NCBI RefSeq assembly: GCF_038024875.1
Contig: NZ_CP136136.1
Coordinates: 4,340,001-4,404,000, forward strand
DNA length: 64,000 bases
Reading direction: 5' to 3'
Source of the DNA: Gordonia rubripertincta
GTDB lineage: Bacteria; Actinomycetota; Actinomycetes; Mycobacteriales; Mycobacteriaceae
Numbering within the stretch: position 1 is the stretch's first letter; each line of letters begins with the position of its first letter. Below the pieces are notes generated by a model that worked only from the letters and a program-made list of their open reading frames with translations, did not search any database and had not been told where the DNA came from. Made by a program: the position numbers and the translations under genes. Below, piece by piece: positions 6,646 through 15,107 of the stretch.

Positions 6646-8055
6646 TCAGGTCAGGTCGGTCAGCAGAGCCGACACGGCGCGTCCGGCCTGGCCGATACAG
6701 GCCGGGACACCGACCCCCGCATACGACGACCCGGCGAGCGCGAGCCGACGCGGCCGGGACGCGGTGACCTGCGCCATCGTGGCGAGATGCCCCGGCCCGT
6801 AGACGGGCAGGCCGTTGGTCCAGCGCTGTACATACGTGTCCACGACATTCGGCGACGCGGGTGCCACTCCGGCGGCCCGACACACCTCGTCGAGGTCCTC
6901 GAGGGCCTCGGCCCGCAGCCGGTCGTCGACGCCGGGTTCGAGGTCCGCATCGGGCACCGGTGCCCCGAACCGGCCGAACGACGCACGCACCGACACCGGC
7001 GCGTCATCGTGCGATAGATGGCCCCACTTCTGCGAGCTGATCGTGAATGCCTTGGCGCGCAGGCTCTCCCCCGTCCCGACGAGAACGCCGGAGTGTTCGG
7101 GCACCGGTGTGCCGGGGGCCAGCGCGATCGAGACCACCACCGATGACGCTCCGCGTACAGCCCGGAGCGGTGCGGCGACGTCGGGCAGAGCCCGCCGCAG
7201 CAGGTGGCCCGCATTCCAGGCGGGGATGGCCAGGATGACGCCGTCGTAGTCACGCACGTCCCCTCGCGCTCCGCCGCCGACATGCAGCGTCCAGCCGGTC
7301 GTCGTGGGCTCGAGGTCCCGGACATACGCACAGAGTTCGGGTTCGACTGCCGCGGCGGACCGGAGCGCGTCGAGCAGCACCCGGTAACCGCCGACCAGGG
7401 TGCCGAAGACGGGCCCGGTACCCGTGGCGTCGGCGACCAGGCCGGAGACGGCCGCGGTCAGGTTGGGGGCACCGGCATCGAGTCGCGCCGCGAGCGCGGG
7501 TAGCGCCTCACGCAGACCGATGTCGGCGGCGAGGCTCGAGTAGACGCCGCCCAGCATGGGGTCGACGCTTCGGGCGACCACGGACGGGCCGAGACGATCG
7601 GCGACGAGGTCCCCGACCGTCGGGTCCGCGGACGGGTCCCAATGCCAGGAGCGCTGCGTCTCGGTGCGGAGGAGTTCGAGGTCTGCGGGGTCGGCGAGAT
7701 CGGCGACCGCCTCGGGGGTCGCGGGGATCCCCATGAGCGCCGGGGCCGGCAGTGGGTGCAGGCGGCCACCGGACCACACGGACGGGCGCCGGCCGGTCGG
7801 CGACACGACCCGGTCCCCCAGGCCGAGTTCGTTGACCAGGCCCAGTGCTTCGGGTCGTCGGACGATGAACGCCTCGGCCCCGACGTCGACGGACTGGCCG
7901 CCGACCGTCGTGGTGTGCAGGATGCCCCCGAGCCGCTCGCCGGCCTCGAGAACGTCGATCTGTGCGTCGGCGCCGAGTGCACCGCGCAGCCGGTACGCGG
8001 CCGTCAGGCCGGAGACACCTCCGCCGACGACCGCGATCCGGAGCCGCGCAGCCAT
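6646..8055 (-). CDS. hemY: Coproporphyrinogen III oxidase HemY (CgoX)
   Basis: A 469-residue FAD flavoprotein that oxidises the porphyrinogen ring with oxygen. The dinucleotide motif VVGGGVSGLTAAYRL begins at residue 9. The C-terminus has LALAGSSYAGVGVPACIGQA, the second FAD-binding block of this family. In actinobacteria with HemQ the substrate is coproporphyrinogen III rather than protoporphyrinogen IX. Its start overlaps the hemE stop in an ATGA, so translation is coupled. The same frame stays open back to 9246 across hemE; that is a GC-rich artefact, not a fusion. Confidence 0.94.
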   Translation of the reverse strand: MAARLRIAVVGGGVSGLTAAYRLRGALGADAQIDVLEAGERLGGILHTTTVGGQSVDVGAEAFIVRRPEALGLVNELGLGDRVVSPTGRRPSVWSGGRLHPLPAPALMGIPATPEAVADLADPADLELLRTETQRSWHWDPSADPTVGDLVADRLGPSVVARSVDPMLGGVYSSLAADIGLREALPALAARLDAGAPNLTAAVSGLVADATGTGPVFGTLVGGYRVLLDALRSAAAVEPELCAYVRDLEPTTTGWTLHVGGGARGDVRDYDGVILAIPAWNAGHLLRRALPDVAAPLRAVRGASSVVVSIALAPGTPVPEHSGVLVGTGESLRAKAFTISSQKWGHLSHDDAPVSVRASFGRFGAPVPDADLEPGVDDRLRAEALEDLDEVCRAAGVAPASPNVVDTYVQRWTNGLPVYGPGHLATMAQVTASRPRRLALAGSSYAGVGVPACIGQAGRAVSALLTDLT

Positions 8056-9119
8056 CAGAGGCTGTGGATCAGTTCGACGGCGCGGGTGAGGACGTCCGGG
8101 TCGGTACCCGGGAGGACCCCGTGACCGAGGTTGAAGATGTGGCCGATGGCGCCGGCCGCGATCGCCCGGTCGCCGTCGGCGACCACGCGGCGGATCTCTC
8201 TGTCCACGACCTCCGGTCCCGCGAAGAGCAGGGTCGGGTCGAGGTTGCCCTGGACGGCCCTGCCCGGTCCGACGCGGCGGACGGCCTCGTCGAGCGGCAC
8301 CCGCCAGTCGACGCCGATGACGTCGGCCCCGACGTGGGCCATGGGCGCCAGCAGTTCGCCGGTACCCACACCGAAGTGGATGCGCGGGACGCCGTAGCCG
8401 GCGACCTCGGCGAGGACGCGGGCGCTGTGCGGCGCCACGAAACGCTGGTAGTCGGCGGCCGAGAGCATGCCGGCCCAGGAGTCGAACAGCTGGATCGCGT
8501 CGACGCCGGCGTCGAGCTGGACCTTCAGGAAGGCGATGGTGATGTCGGCCAGGCGGGCCATCAGCTCGGCCCATGTCTGCGGGTCGCCGTGCATCATCGC
8601 CTTGGTGCGCTCGTAGTTGCGGCTCGGCCCGCCCTCGATGAGGTAGGACGCGAGGGTGAACGGTGCACCGGCGAAACCGATCAGCGCGGTGTCGCCGAGT
8701 TCGGCGAGCAGCAGTTCGATGGCGTGGGAGATGGCGCCGACCGAGGCGGGTTCGAGGCGCGGTATGCGGGAGACGGCGTCGGCCGACCGCACGGGTTCGG
8801 CGATCACCGGACCGGTGCCCGCGACGATGTCGAGGTCGATGCCCGCAGCCTTGAGGGGGACGACGATGTCGGAGAACAGGATCGCGGCGTCGACGTCGTG
8901 TCGGCGCACCGGCTGCATGGTGATCTCGCACACCAGCTCGGGGTCGAAGCAGGATTCGAGCATGCCGTGGTTGGCACGGATCGCGCGGTACTCGGGCAGC
9001 GAACGGCCCGCCTGCCGCATGAACCACACCGGACGGCGTGACGGGGTCCCACCCGTGGCCGCGGCGACGAGCGGCAGGTGCGACCGATGGACCCGGGTAC
9101 CAGTTACGTTCGACATCAC
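8055..9119 (-). CDS. hemE: Uroporphyrinogen decarboxylase HemE
   Basis: A 354-residue cytosolic enzyme that removes four carboxyl groups from uroporphyrinogen III to give coproporphyrinogen III. The signature RPVWFMRQAGRSLPEYR lies near residues 28-44, and GFAGAPFTLASYLIEGG is the second signature. The Asp in LFSDIVVP is also conserved. It is the first gene of hemE-hemY-hemQ, divergent from the DUF3000 gene with about 140 bases between starts. The start could be the GTG at 9119 or the ATG at 9116. The enoyl-CoA hydratase gene found next to hemE in M. tuberculosis (Rv2679) is absent. Confidence 0.95.
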   Translation of the reverse strand: MMSNVTGTRVHRSHLPLVAAATGGTPSRRPVWFMRQAGRSLPEYRAIRANHGMLESCFDPELVCEITMQPVRRHDVDAAILFSDIVVPLKAAGIDLDIVAGTGPVIAEPVRSADAVSRIPRLEPASVGAISHAIELLLAELGDTALIGFAGAPFTLASYLIEGGPSRNYERTKAMMHGDPQTWAELMARLADITIAFLKVQLDAGVDAIQLFDSWAGMLSAADYQRFVAPHSARVLAEVAGYGVPRIHFGVGTGELLAPMAHVGADVIGVDWRVPLDEAVRRVGPGRAVQGNLDPTLLFAGPEVVDREIRRVVADGDRAIAAGAIGHIFNLGHGVLPGTDPDVLTRAVELIHSL

Positions 9120-9247
9120 CGCTTACTCTGCCATGTTCGACGATCTGACCCGCCCCGGCCTGCCCGGTTCGACACTCGCGGGTGCGGGTCCCCATTTCTG
9201 GGGCCGGTGACTCGGCGCGCCTCCGCCGCTGCCAGGCACGACACACC

Positions 9248-9253
9248 TACGGT
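9248..9253 (+). promoter_or_regulatory. -10 element of leaderless DUF3000 gene
   Basis: TACGGT, then six bases, then the GTG at 9260. It decides for this start over the in-frame ATG at 9182, which lies upstream of the promoter. Confidence 0.5.
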
Positions 9254-9259
9254 CGAACG

Positions 9260-9895
9260 GTGACTTCCTCGGGAGCTCCGGACGAGCCTGCTGATTTCCG
9301 CGCGGCGGTGGAGTCGCTGCATGCTGCCCGCGTCCGCCGTGAGATCGAGGTCGGACCCATCCGCCCGCCGCAGCGGCTCGCGCCGTACAGCTATGCGGTC
9401 GGGGCCGAGGTGCGCCCGCCGGACGACCCCGACGTCGTCCCCACCGATTCCCAGGGCACCGCGTTCGGACGACTCATCCTGCTGTACGACCCGGCCGGCC
9501 AGGACGCCTGGAACGGGACGATCCGCCTCGTCGCCTACCTGCAGGCCGAGGTCGAGGCCGCTCTGGCGATGGATCCGCTGCTGCCCGAGGTCGCCTGGAG
9601 CTGGCTGTCCGACGCCCTCGGCGTGCCGGTCGGCGAGATCAGCACCCCCGCCTCCCCCAACGGCATCGCACACCGCATCGAGGTGACCGCGCTGGGTGGC
9701 ACCGTGACGTCGACGACGTCGGTGCGTTATGGCGACATCGCCGGACCGCCGCGCGCCCACCAGCTCGAGGTCCGGGCGTCGTGGACCGCATTGACCGCCG
9801 AGGGTCTCAACGGCCACCTCGAGGCGTTCTGTGAGGTGTTGGCGTCGGCTGCCGGCCTCCCGCCGGCGGGCGTGACCCAACTCGGCCCGGCGTGA
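9260..9895 (+). CDS. DUF3000 domain protein
   Basis: A 211-residue conserved actinobacterial protein of unknown function, orthologous by position and sequence type to Rv2680. It begins MTSSGAPDEPADFRAAVESL. The central segment RPPQRLAPYSYAVGAEV and the later TEGRLILLYDPAGQDAWNG-type region (here TAFGRLILLYDPAGQ) are typical. There are no membrane segments. The GTG start of the RNase D gene overlaps its stop codon by four bases, so it is co-translated with rnd; a link to RNA processing is an inference from that coupling. Confidence 0.85.
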   Translation: MTSSGAPDEPADFRAAVESLHAARVRREIEVGPIRPPQRLAPYSYAVGAEVRPPDDPDVVPTDSQGTAFGRLILLYDPAGQDAWNGTIRLVAYLQAEVEAALAMDPLLPEVAWSWLSDALGVPVGEISTPASPNGIAHRIEVTALGGTVTSTTSVRYGDIAGPPRAHQLEVRASWTALTAEGLNGHLEAFCEVLASAAGLPPAGVTQLGPA

Positions 9896-11184
9896 GCACC
9901 GTGGACACACCACCGGGAAACAAAGCCGAGAATCTGCCGCCGGAGGACGAGGCCCCCGAGGTCGAGCCGCTGTTGGCCCCCGCCGGGGGTGTCCCGCCGG
10001 TGCTGTCGACCGCCGCGGAGTTCTCCGACACCGCGGAGGCGCTCGCAGCGGGCGAGGGCCCCATCGCCGTCGACACCGAACGTGCCTCGGGCTACCGCTA
10101 CTCCCAGCGCGCCTACCTGATCCAGATCAAACGACGCGGCTCCGGCAGCTTCCTGCTCGACCCGATCGGCGATCCCGAGGCACTCGCTCCCGTGATCGAC
10201 GCGCTGCGCGGGCCCGAATGGGTGCTGCACGCCGCCGACCAGGATCTTCCCTGCCTACGCGAACTCGGCTTCGAATGCGTCGAGCTGTACGACACCGAAC
10301 TCGCCGGACGCCTGCTCGGCCTGGCGAAGGTGAACCTCGCCGCGATGGTCGCCCAGTTCCTCGGCCTCGGCCTGCTCAAGGGTCACGGCGCGGCGGACTG
10401 GTCCCGACGGCCACTTCCCGACGACTGGCTGAACTACGCCGCCCTCGACGTCGAGGTGCTCGTCGAACTCCGGGACGCGATGGACGCGGCACTGGCCGAG
10501 TCCGGCAAGGACGGCTGGGCCCGCGAGGAGTTCGCCTACGTCCTGTCCCGCCCGCCGGCCCCGCCGCGCACCGACCGCTGGCGCAAGACGTCCAACATCC
10601 ACACCGTCAAGTCGGCTCGTGCCCTGGCCGCGGTCCGCGAATTGTGGACGGCGCGTGAGGAATTGGCGGAGCGTCGGGATGTCGCCCCGGGCCGCGTGCT
10701 GCCCGACACCGCGATTGTCAACGCCGCGACCGTCGACCCGAAATCGAACAACGAACTGACCCGCCTGCCGATCTTCGGCGGCCCTCGCCAGCGCCGGCAA
10801 GCCGGGATCTGGTTGAGCGCCCTGCAGCGGGCCCGCGAACTCCCGGACAGCGAACTGCCGGCCCGCAAGACCAACGGCCCCGGACTCCCCCCGGTGAGCC
10901 GCTGGGAACAGCGCAACCCGGAGGCTGCGGCGCGGATGCAGAAGGTGCGCCCGGCGCTCAAAGAGGTCGCCGAGAGCCACACCCTCCCGGTGGAGAACCT
11001 CCTCGCCCCGGACGTCGTCCGCCAGCTGTGCTGGGACGGACTGACCGAACCGGTGACCGCCGAGGCCGTCGACGCGCACCTCGCCGCCGCCGGGGCCCGT
11101 CCGTGGCAGCGGCGGCTCAGCGTGGACGCGTTGACCGAGGCGCTGGGCGAGGTCGGGGCCACCGAGACCGGACCGTCGGAGTAG
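9892..11184 (+). CDS. rnd: Ribonuclease D (3'-5' exoribonuclease, HRDC domain)
   Basis: A 430-residue DEDD-family exonuclease acting on tRNA precursors and other structured RNAs. The DEDD residues are visible in AVDTERASGYRY (D and E), in VLHAADQDL (D) and in NYAALDVEVL (Y and D). The HRDC domain follows at roughly residues 225-300 (SARALAAVRELWTAREELAE). The C-terminal 100 residues form a second helical, HRDC-like region, as in Rv2681. Its GTG start overlaps the upstream stop codon (GTGA). Confidence 0.92.
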   Translation: MSTVDTPPGNKAENLPPEDEAPEVEPLLAPAGGVPPVLSTAAEFSDTAEALAAGEGPIAVDTERASGYRYSQRAYLIQIKRRGSGSFLLDPIGDPEALAPVIDALRGPEWVLHAADQDLPCLRELGFECVELYDTELAGRLLGLAKVNLAAMVAQFLGLGLLKGHGAADWSRRPLPDDWLNYAALDVEVLVELRDAMDAALAESGKDGWAREEFAYVLSRPPAPPRTDRWRKTSNIHTVKSARALAAVRELWTAREELAERRDVAPGRVLPDTAIVNAATVDPKSNNELTRLPIFGGPRQRRQAGIWLSALQRARELPDSELPARKTNGPGLPPVSRWEQRNPEAAARMQKVRPALKEVAESHTLPVENLLAPDVVRQLCWDGLTEPVTAEAVDAHLAAAGARPWQRRLSVDALTEALGEVGATETGPSE

Positions 11185-11214
11185 CCCCGCTCCGAGTTGG
11201 GTAAAGACCTTCCG

Positions 11215-11245
11215 ACAGGCACGACCTCGCAACAGGCACGACCTC
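11215..11245 (+). repeat. Direct 14-bp repeat in SRPBCC leader
   Basis: ACAGGCACGACCTC occurs at 11215-11228 and again at 11232-11245, a 17-base period. It lies just before the ribosome site of the next gene and looks like a slippage duplication. Confidence 0.7.
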
Positions 11246-11268
11246 ACGGAATGGAATGGGAGCACTCA

Positions 11269-11697
11269 GTGGCCACAGTCTCCGTCGGCATCGACTCGGA
11301 CCTCGACCCGGGCGCGGCCTGGGCACTCGCCAGCAACCTCTCGCGGTTCGACGAGTGGATGACGATCTTCGGCGGGTGGAAGTCCCCGGTCCCCGACACG
11401 ATCAGCGAGGGGACGAAGGTCTCGTCGCTGATCAAGGTGAAGGGGTTCCGCAACGTCATCCACTGGACCGTCACGGACTACGACGAACCGCGGATGATCG
11501 CGCTGTCCGGCACCGGCCGCGGAGGGATCAACATCGACCTCGCGATGAAGGTCGACGAGATCGTCGACGGCTCACACTTCGATCTGTCCGCCGAGATATC
11601 CGGCGGCCTGCTCAACGGTCCCGTCGGGCGCCTCGTCGCGAAGGTGCTGGAATCCGATGTGCACAAGTCGATCTCGAATCTCGCGACCCTGCGCTGA
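11269..11697 (+). CDS. SRPBCC (START-like) family protein
   Basis: 142 residues with the polyketide cyclase/START-like fold. Recognisable blocks are DPGAAWALASNLSRFDEWM near the N-terminus and HFDLSAEISGGLLNGPVGRLVAKVLESDV at the C-terminal helix. Such proteins bind hydrophobic ligands; the ligand here cannot be read from sequence. The GTG at 11269 has a GGGAG ribosome site with 6-base spacing; an in-frame ATG at 11251 would add six residues and has a poorer site. It sits between rnd and the convergent dxs. Confidence 0.8.
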   Translation: MATVSVGIDSDLDPGAAWALASNLSRFDEWMTIFGGWKSPVPDTISEGTKVSSLIKVKGFRNVIHWTVTDYDEPRMIALSGTGRGGINIDLAMKVDEIVDGSHFDLSAEISGGLLNGPVGRLVAKVLESDVHKSISNLATLR

Positions 11698-11742
11698 CGT
11701 CAGCCGGCGGGGCGGCGCCTGCCCGCCACTCGTCCCCCTGCG

Positions 11743-13692
11743 TCAGTCCTCTGCGCGACTCTGCGCGGGATCCTCGATCTGGCGTTCCAGCGCGGGACCG
11801 GCCTGCATCCCCGACACCGTCGCGGTGATCGAGCGGGCGAGATCCTGCGCAGTCAGGCCGAGCTCGCCGAGAATCTCTCCGCGCGAGGCATGTTCGATGA
11901 ACGCCTGCGGAATGCCCTTGATCTGCACCGGAACGGTCACCTCGGCAGCCGAGAGCGCTCCGGCCACAGCCGATCCCACGCCGCCGCTGACGCAGCCGTC
12001 CTCGAGGGTGACGACCAGGCGGTGGCGACGGGCGACCTCGACCACCGAGGTCGGCACCGGCAGGACCCAGCGCGGGTCGACGACCGTGGCGTCGATGCCC
12101 TGCTGCGCGAGGCGTTCGGCGGTGTCGACGGCAAGGCTGCAGAAGGCGCCGACCGCGACGATGAGCACGTCGCCCGACGCCGGTCCGAGATCGCGATCGC
12201 CGCGGTGCAGGACGTCGACCCCGTCGTCGAGTCGCTCGACCGCGCGGATGTCCTCGGGGACAGCACCTTTGGAGAAACGCAGAGCCGTCGGGCCGTCGTC
12301 GACACCGAGCGCCTCGTCGAACTCCTCGCGCAATCGGACGGCGTCACGCGGCGCGGCGACCCGCAGGCCGGGAACCATCGCCATGAGCGACAGGTCCCAC
12401 ATGCCGTGGTGACTCGGGCCGTCGGGGCCGGTGATGCCCGACCGGTCCAGGACGAGGGTCACCGGCTGCTTCAGCAGCGCGACGTCCATCAGGAGCTGGT
12501 CGAAGGCGCGGTTGAGGAAGGTCGAGTAGATGGCGACGACCGGGTGCAGGCCGCCGAGTGCGAGGCCCGCTGCCGAGGTCATCGCATGCTGTTCGGCGAT
12601 GCCGACGTCGAACATGCGATCCGGATAGCGCTCGCCGAAGGGCGTGAGCCCCGTGGGACCGGGCATGGCCGCGGTGATCGCGACGACGTCGGGGCGGTTG
12701 GCGCCGGCATCGAGCAGCGCGGCCGAGAAGACCTTGGTCCAGTCCTGCGGTGCCACGCTGGTGGGCCGCCCGGTCACGGGGTCGATGATGCCGGTGGCGT
12801 GCATCTGGTCCGCGACGTGGTTCTCGGCGTGGGCGTAACCCATGCCCTTGCGCGTGACGGTGTGCACGATGACCGGTCCGCCGAAGTCGCGGGCGTGCCG
12901 GAGCGCCGACTCGACGGCGTTGATGTCGTGGCCGTCGACGGGACCGACGTACTTCAGACCGAGGTCGGTGAACATCGCCTGGGGTGCCAGCAGATCCTTG
13001 AGTCCGCTCTTCACACCGTGGAGCACCGCGTAGGCGGGTTCGCCGACCACGGGCACCTGCTTGACGACGCGGCGGCCCTCGTCGAGGAACTTCTCGTAGC
13101 CCGGCTGCAGACGCAGACCGGACAGGTGGCTCGCGAGGCCACCGATGGTCGGCGCATAGGACCGGCCGTTGTCGTTGACGACCATGACCACGGGCCGGTT
13201 GCAGGCGGCGATGTTGTTGATCGCCTCCCAGCACATGCCACCGGTGAGGGCGCCGTCACCGACAACGGCGACCACGGTCCGGTCGTTCTGCCCGGTCAGC
13301 TCGAAGGACTTGGCCAGTCCGTCGGCATAGGACAGGGCGGCCGAGGCATGCGAGGACTCGACCCAGTCATGCTCGGACTCGGCGCGCTCCTGGTAGCCGG
13401 TGAGACCGCCGCGCTGCCGCAGGTGGTCGAAACCGTCTTTGCGGCCGGTCACGATCTTGTGGACGTAGCACTGGTGGCCGGTGTCGAAGAGGATCGGATC
13501 GTGCGGCGAGTCGAAGACGCGGTGGATCCCGAGGGTCAGTTCGACCACGCCGAGATTGGGACCGAGGTGACCGCCGGTGGCCGCAACCTTCTCGATCAGG
13601 AACGTCCGGATCTCGGAGGCGAGAGTCTCCATCTCCGCTTCCGACAGTGACCGCAGATCGGCCGGCGAGTCGACCCGGTCGAGCACACCCAT
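11743..13692 (-). CDS. dxs: 1-deoxy-D-xylulose-5-phosphate synthase
   Basis: A 649-residue thiamine-diphosphate enzyme that condenses pyruvate and glyceraldehyde-3-phosphate in the first step of the MEP isoprenoid pathway. N-terminal blocks include GGHLGPNLGVVELT and FDTGHQCYVHK. The ThDP motif begins GDGALTGGMCWEAINN. The catalytic Glu lies in DVGIAEQHAMTSAAGLA, and RSGITGPDGPSHHG is conserved. ATG 13692 has a GGAGGAAACG ribosome site and gives the standard N-terminus. A TAGACT -10-like hexamer lies about 60 bases upstream. Isoprenoids feed decaprenyl phosphate, the arabinose carrier used by AftC. Confidence 0.96.
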   Translation of the reverse strand: MGVLDRVDSPADLRSLSEAEMETLASEIRTFLIEKVAATGGHLGPNLGVVELTLGIHRVFDSPHDPILFDTGHQCYVHKIVTGRKDGFDHLRQRGGLTGYQERAESEHDWVESSHASAALSYADGLAKSFELTGQNDRTVVAVVGDGALTGGMCWEAINNIAACNRPVVMVVNDNGRSYAPTIGGLASHLSGLRLQPGYEKFLDEGRRVVKQVPVVGEPAYAVLHGVKSGLKDLLAPQAMFTDLGLKYVGPVDGHDINAVESALRHARDFGGPVIVHTVTRKGMGYAHAENHVADQMHATGIIDPVTGRPTSVAPQDWTKVFSAALLDAGANRPDVVAITAAMPGPTGLTPFGERYPDRMFDVGIAEQHAMTSAAGLALGGLHPVVAIYSTFLNRAFDQLLMDVALLKQPVTLVLDRSGITGPDGPSHHGMWDLSLMAMVPGLRVAAPRDAVRLREEFDEALGVDDGPTALRFSKGAVPEDIRAVERLDDGVDVLHRGDRDLGPASGDVLIVAVGAFCSLAVDTAERLAQQGIDATVVDPRWVLPVPTSVVEVARRHRLVVTLEDGCVSGGVGSAVAGALSAAEVTVPVQIKGIPQAFIEHASRGEILGELGLTAQDLARSITATVSGMQAGPALERQIEDPAQSRAED

Positions 13693-13814
13693 CGTTTCCT
13701 CCATCACGCGACGCCGGCCGGAGAAACCCCCGGCCCATAACCCGTCAGTCTACGGAAGCATTCGGCACGACCCCGCCCCGCGGATGGTCGACGACGTCAC
13801 ATGACTGCGGTGGC

Positions 13815-15107
13815 TCAGGCCGGAACCAGGCACGCGATGGCCTCGACATGGTGCGTGAGCGGGAAAGCGTCGAAGCCGCGCAGCCGGGCCACGCGATATC
13901 CGGCGCGGGCGAAGAGACCGAGATCACGCGCGAACCGGGCGGCATCACAGCCGACGTGCACCACCACAGCCGGTCTTGCGGCGGCGATCGCCTCGACGAC
14001 GCGCTCGCCGGCACCGGTGCGCGGCGGATCGAGGACGACGACGTCGGGGGTCTCGCCGAGGTCGTGGACCCGGGCGGCCACCTCACCCCGGTGCGTGACC
14101 ACACGATCCGCATCGCCGGCGAAGGTCCGCGTCGCCGCGTTCAGTGCACCCGCGTCGGAGTCGACGATGTGGACCTCCTCGAGGCCGGTGCCGTACTGGT
14201 CGAGCAACGCGCCGGCGAACACCCCGGCGCCGCCGTAGAGGTCCCACGCGACCCGCGGGCCGGCTCCGAGGTGGTCACCGACGAAGCCCACGACCGTGTC
14301 GGCGTAGGTCTGCGGCGCGGCCCGGTGCGCCTGCCAGAACCCGGTCACCGGGATGGCCCACGACCGGTTCCCGACGCGATGGACCGCGGACTCGGCACCC
14401 TCGACGACCGTCTGTGCGCGGGGTCGGGATCGGCGTCGACGGTTCTGCTGTGCGCGGCGGCGGGAGTCGCCGTGCCGAACCTCGGCGACGGGCGCGAGTT
14501 CGGTGATGTGGCGGGTGCCGTCGGCGTCGATGACCACGGCCAGTTCGGCGTGCGGGGTGAACCTGCGACCGGCGAGGTCGTCGATCATCCCCGGCGCCGG
14601 TTGCATGCAGACGTCGTGGATCACCGCGGCACCGCGGAACGCATGCTGCCCCGCACGCCCCCGTCCGTCGACGGCCAGGCGGGTCCGGATGCGCCAGCCG
14701 GTGTCGGACCCCGGCAAGCGGTCGACCCCACGCGTCGCGAGGTCGGTGCCGGCGATCGTCGCCTCGTCGAGGTGGCCGACCCGACTCAGGACGTCGAGCA
14801 GCACGGCCTTCTTCAGTTCGCGCGCATACCCGGGCTCGATGTGCCCTAGGTCGCAGCATCCCGCTCCCCCGGCCGCCGCCGGGCACACCACCGGAACCCG
14901 GTGCGGGGACTCCTCGAGTATCTCGACGGCCTCGGCACGCCAGTACGAGTCGTGGCGGTCGTCGGTGATCTCGGCGACCACGCGCTCGCCGGGAATCGCG
15001 CCGCGCACGAACAGGACCCGCCCGTCGGCACGTCCGACCGCCTCCCCACCGTTCGCGGGACGATCGACGGTCACCTCGACGCGCCGCGTCGTTGCCGAGG
15101 GTGTCAC
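13815..15107 (-). CDS. TrmA/RlmD-like RNA uracil-5 methyltransferase
   Basis: 430 residues. A TRAM RNA-binding domain (about residues 8-65, VEVTVDRPANGGEAVGRADG) is followed by a class I SAM methyltransferase with WDLYGGAGVF, VVLDPPRTGAG and the catalytic Cys in VHVGCDAARFARDL. The iron-sulfur cysteine region has altered spacing: C75, C84 and C85 (C-x8-CC) in place of the usual C-x5-7-C-x2-C, with the fourth Cys near 171. The target uridine (tRNA or 23S rRNA) is unknown. The GTG start overlaps the stop of the upstream permease gene (GTGA), so the two are co-translated. Orthologous position: Rv2689c. Confidence 0.85.
   Translation of the reverse strand: MTPSATTRRVEVTVDRPANGGEAVGRADGRVLFVRGAIPGERVVAEITDDRHDSYWRAEAVEILEESPHRVPVVCPAAAGGAGCCDLGHIEPGYARELKKAVLLDVLSRVGHLDEATIAGTDLATRGVDRLPGSDTGWRIRTRLAVDGRGRAGQHAFRGAAVIHDVCMQPAPGMIDDLAGRRFTPHAELAVVIDADGTRHITELAPVAEVRHGDSRRRAQQNRRRRSRPRAQTVVEGAESAVHRVGNRSWAIPVTGFWQAHRAAPQTYADTVVGFVGDHLGAGPRVAWDLYGGAGVFAGALLDQYGTGLEEVHIVDSDAGALNAATRTFAGDADRVVTHRGEVAARVHDLGETPDVVVLDPPRTGAGERVVEAIAAARPAVVVHVGCDAARFARDLGLFARAGYRVARLRGFDAFPLTHHVEAIACLVPA

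Noticed and set aside
6646..9246. A single 866-codon minus-strand frame suggesting a fusion at hemY
   Set aside because: The upstream part is the out-of-frame shadow of hemE. The HemY N-terminus and the ATGA overlap with the hemE stop show two separate genes.
11706..11727. GC hairpin between the SRPBCC gene and dxs as a terminator
   Set aside because: Only a 6-base-pair stem with a 10-base loop and no T run; not distinguishable from background in GC-rich DNA.
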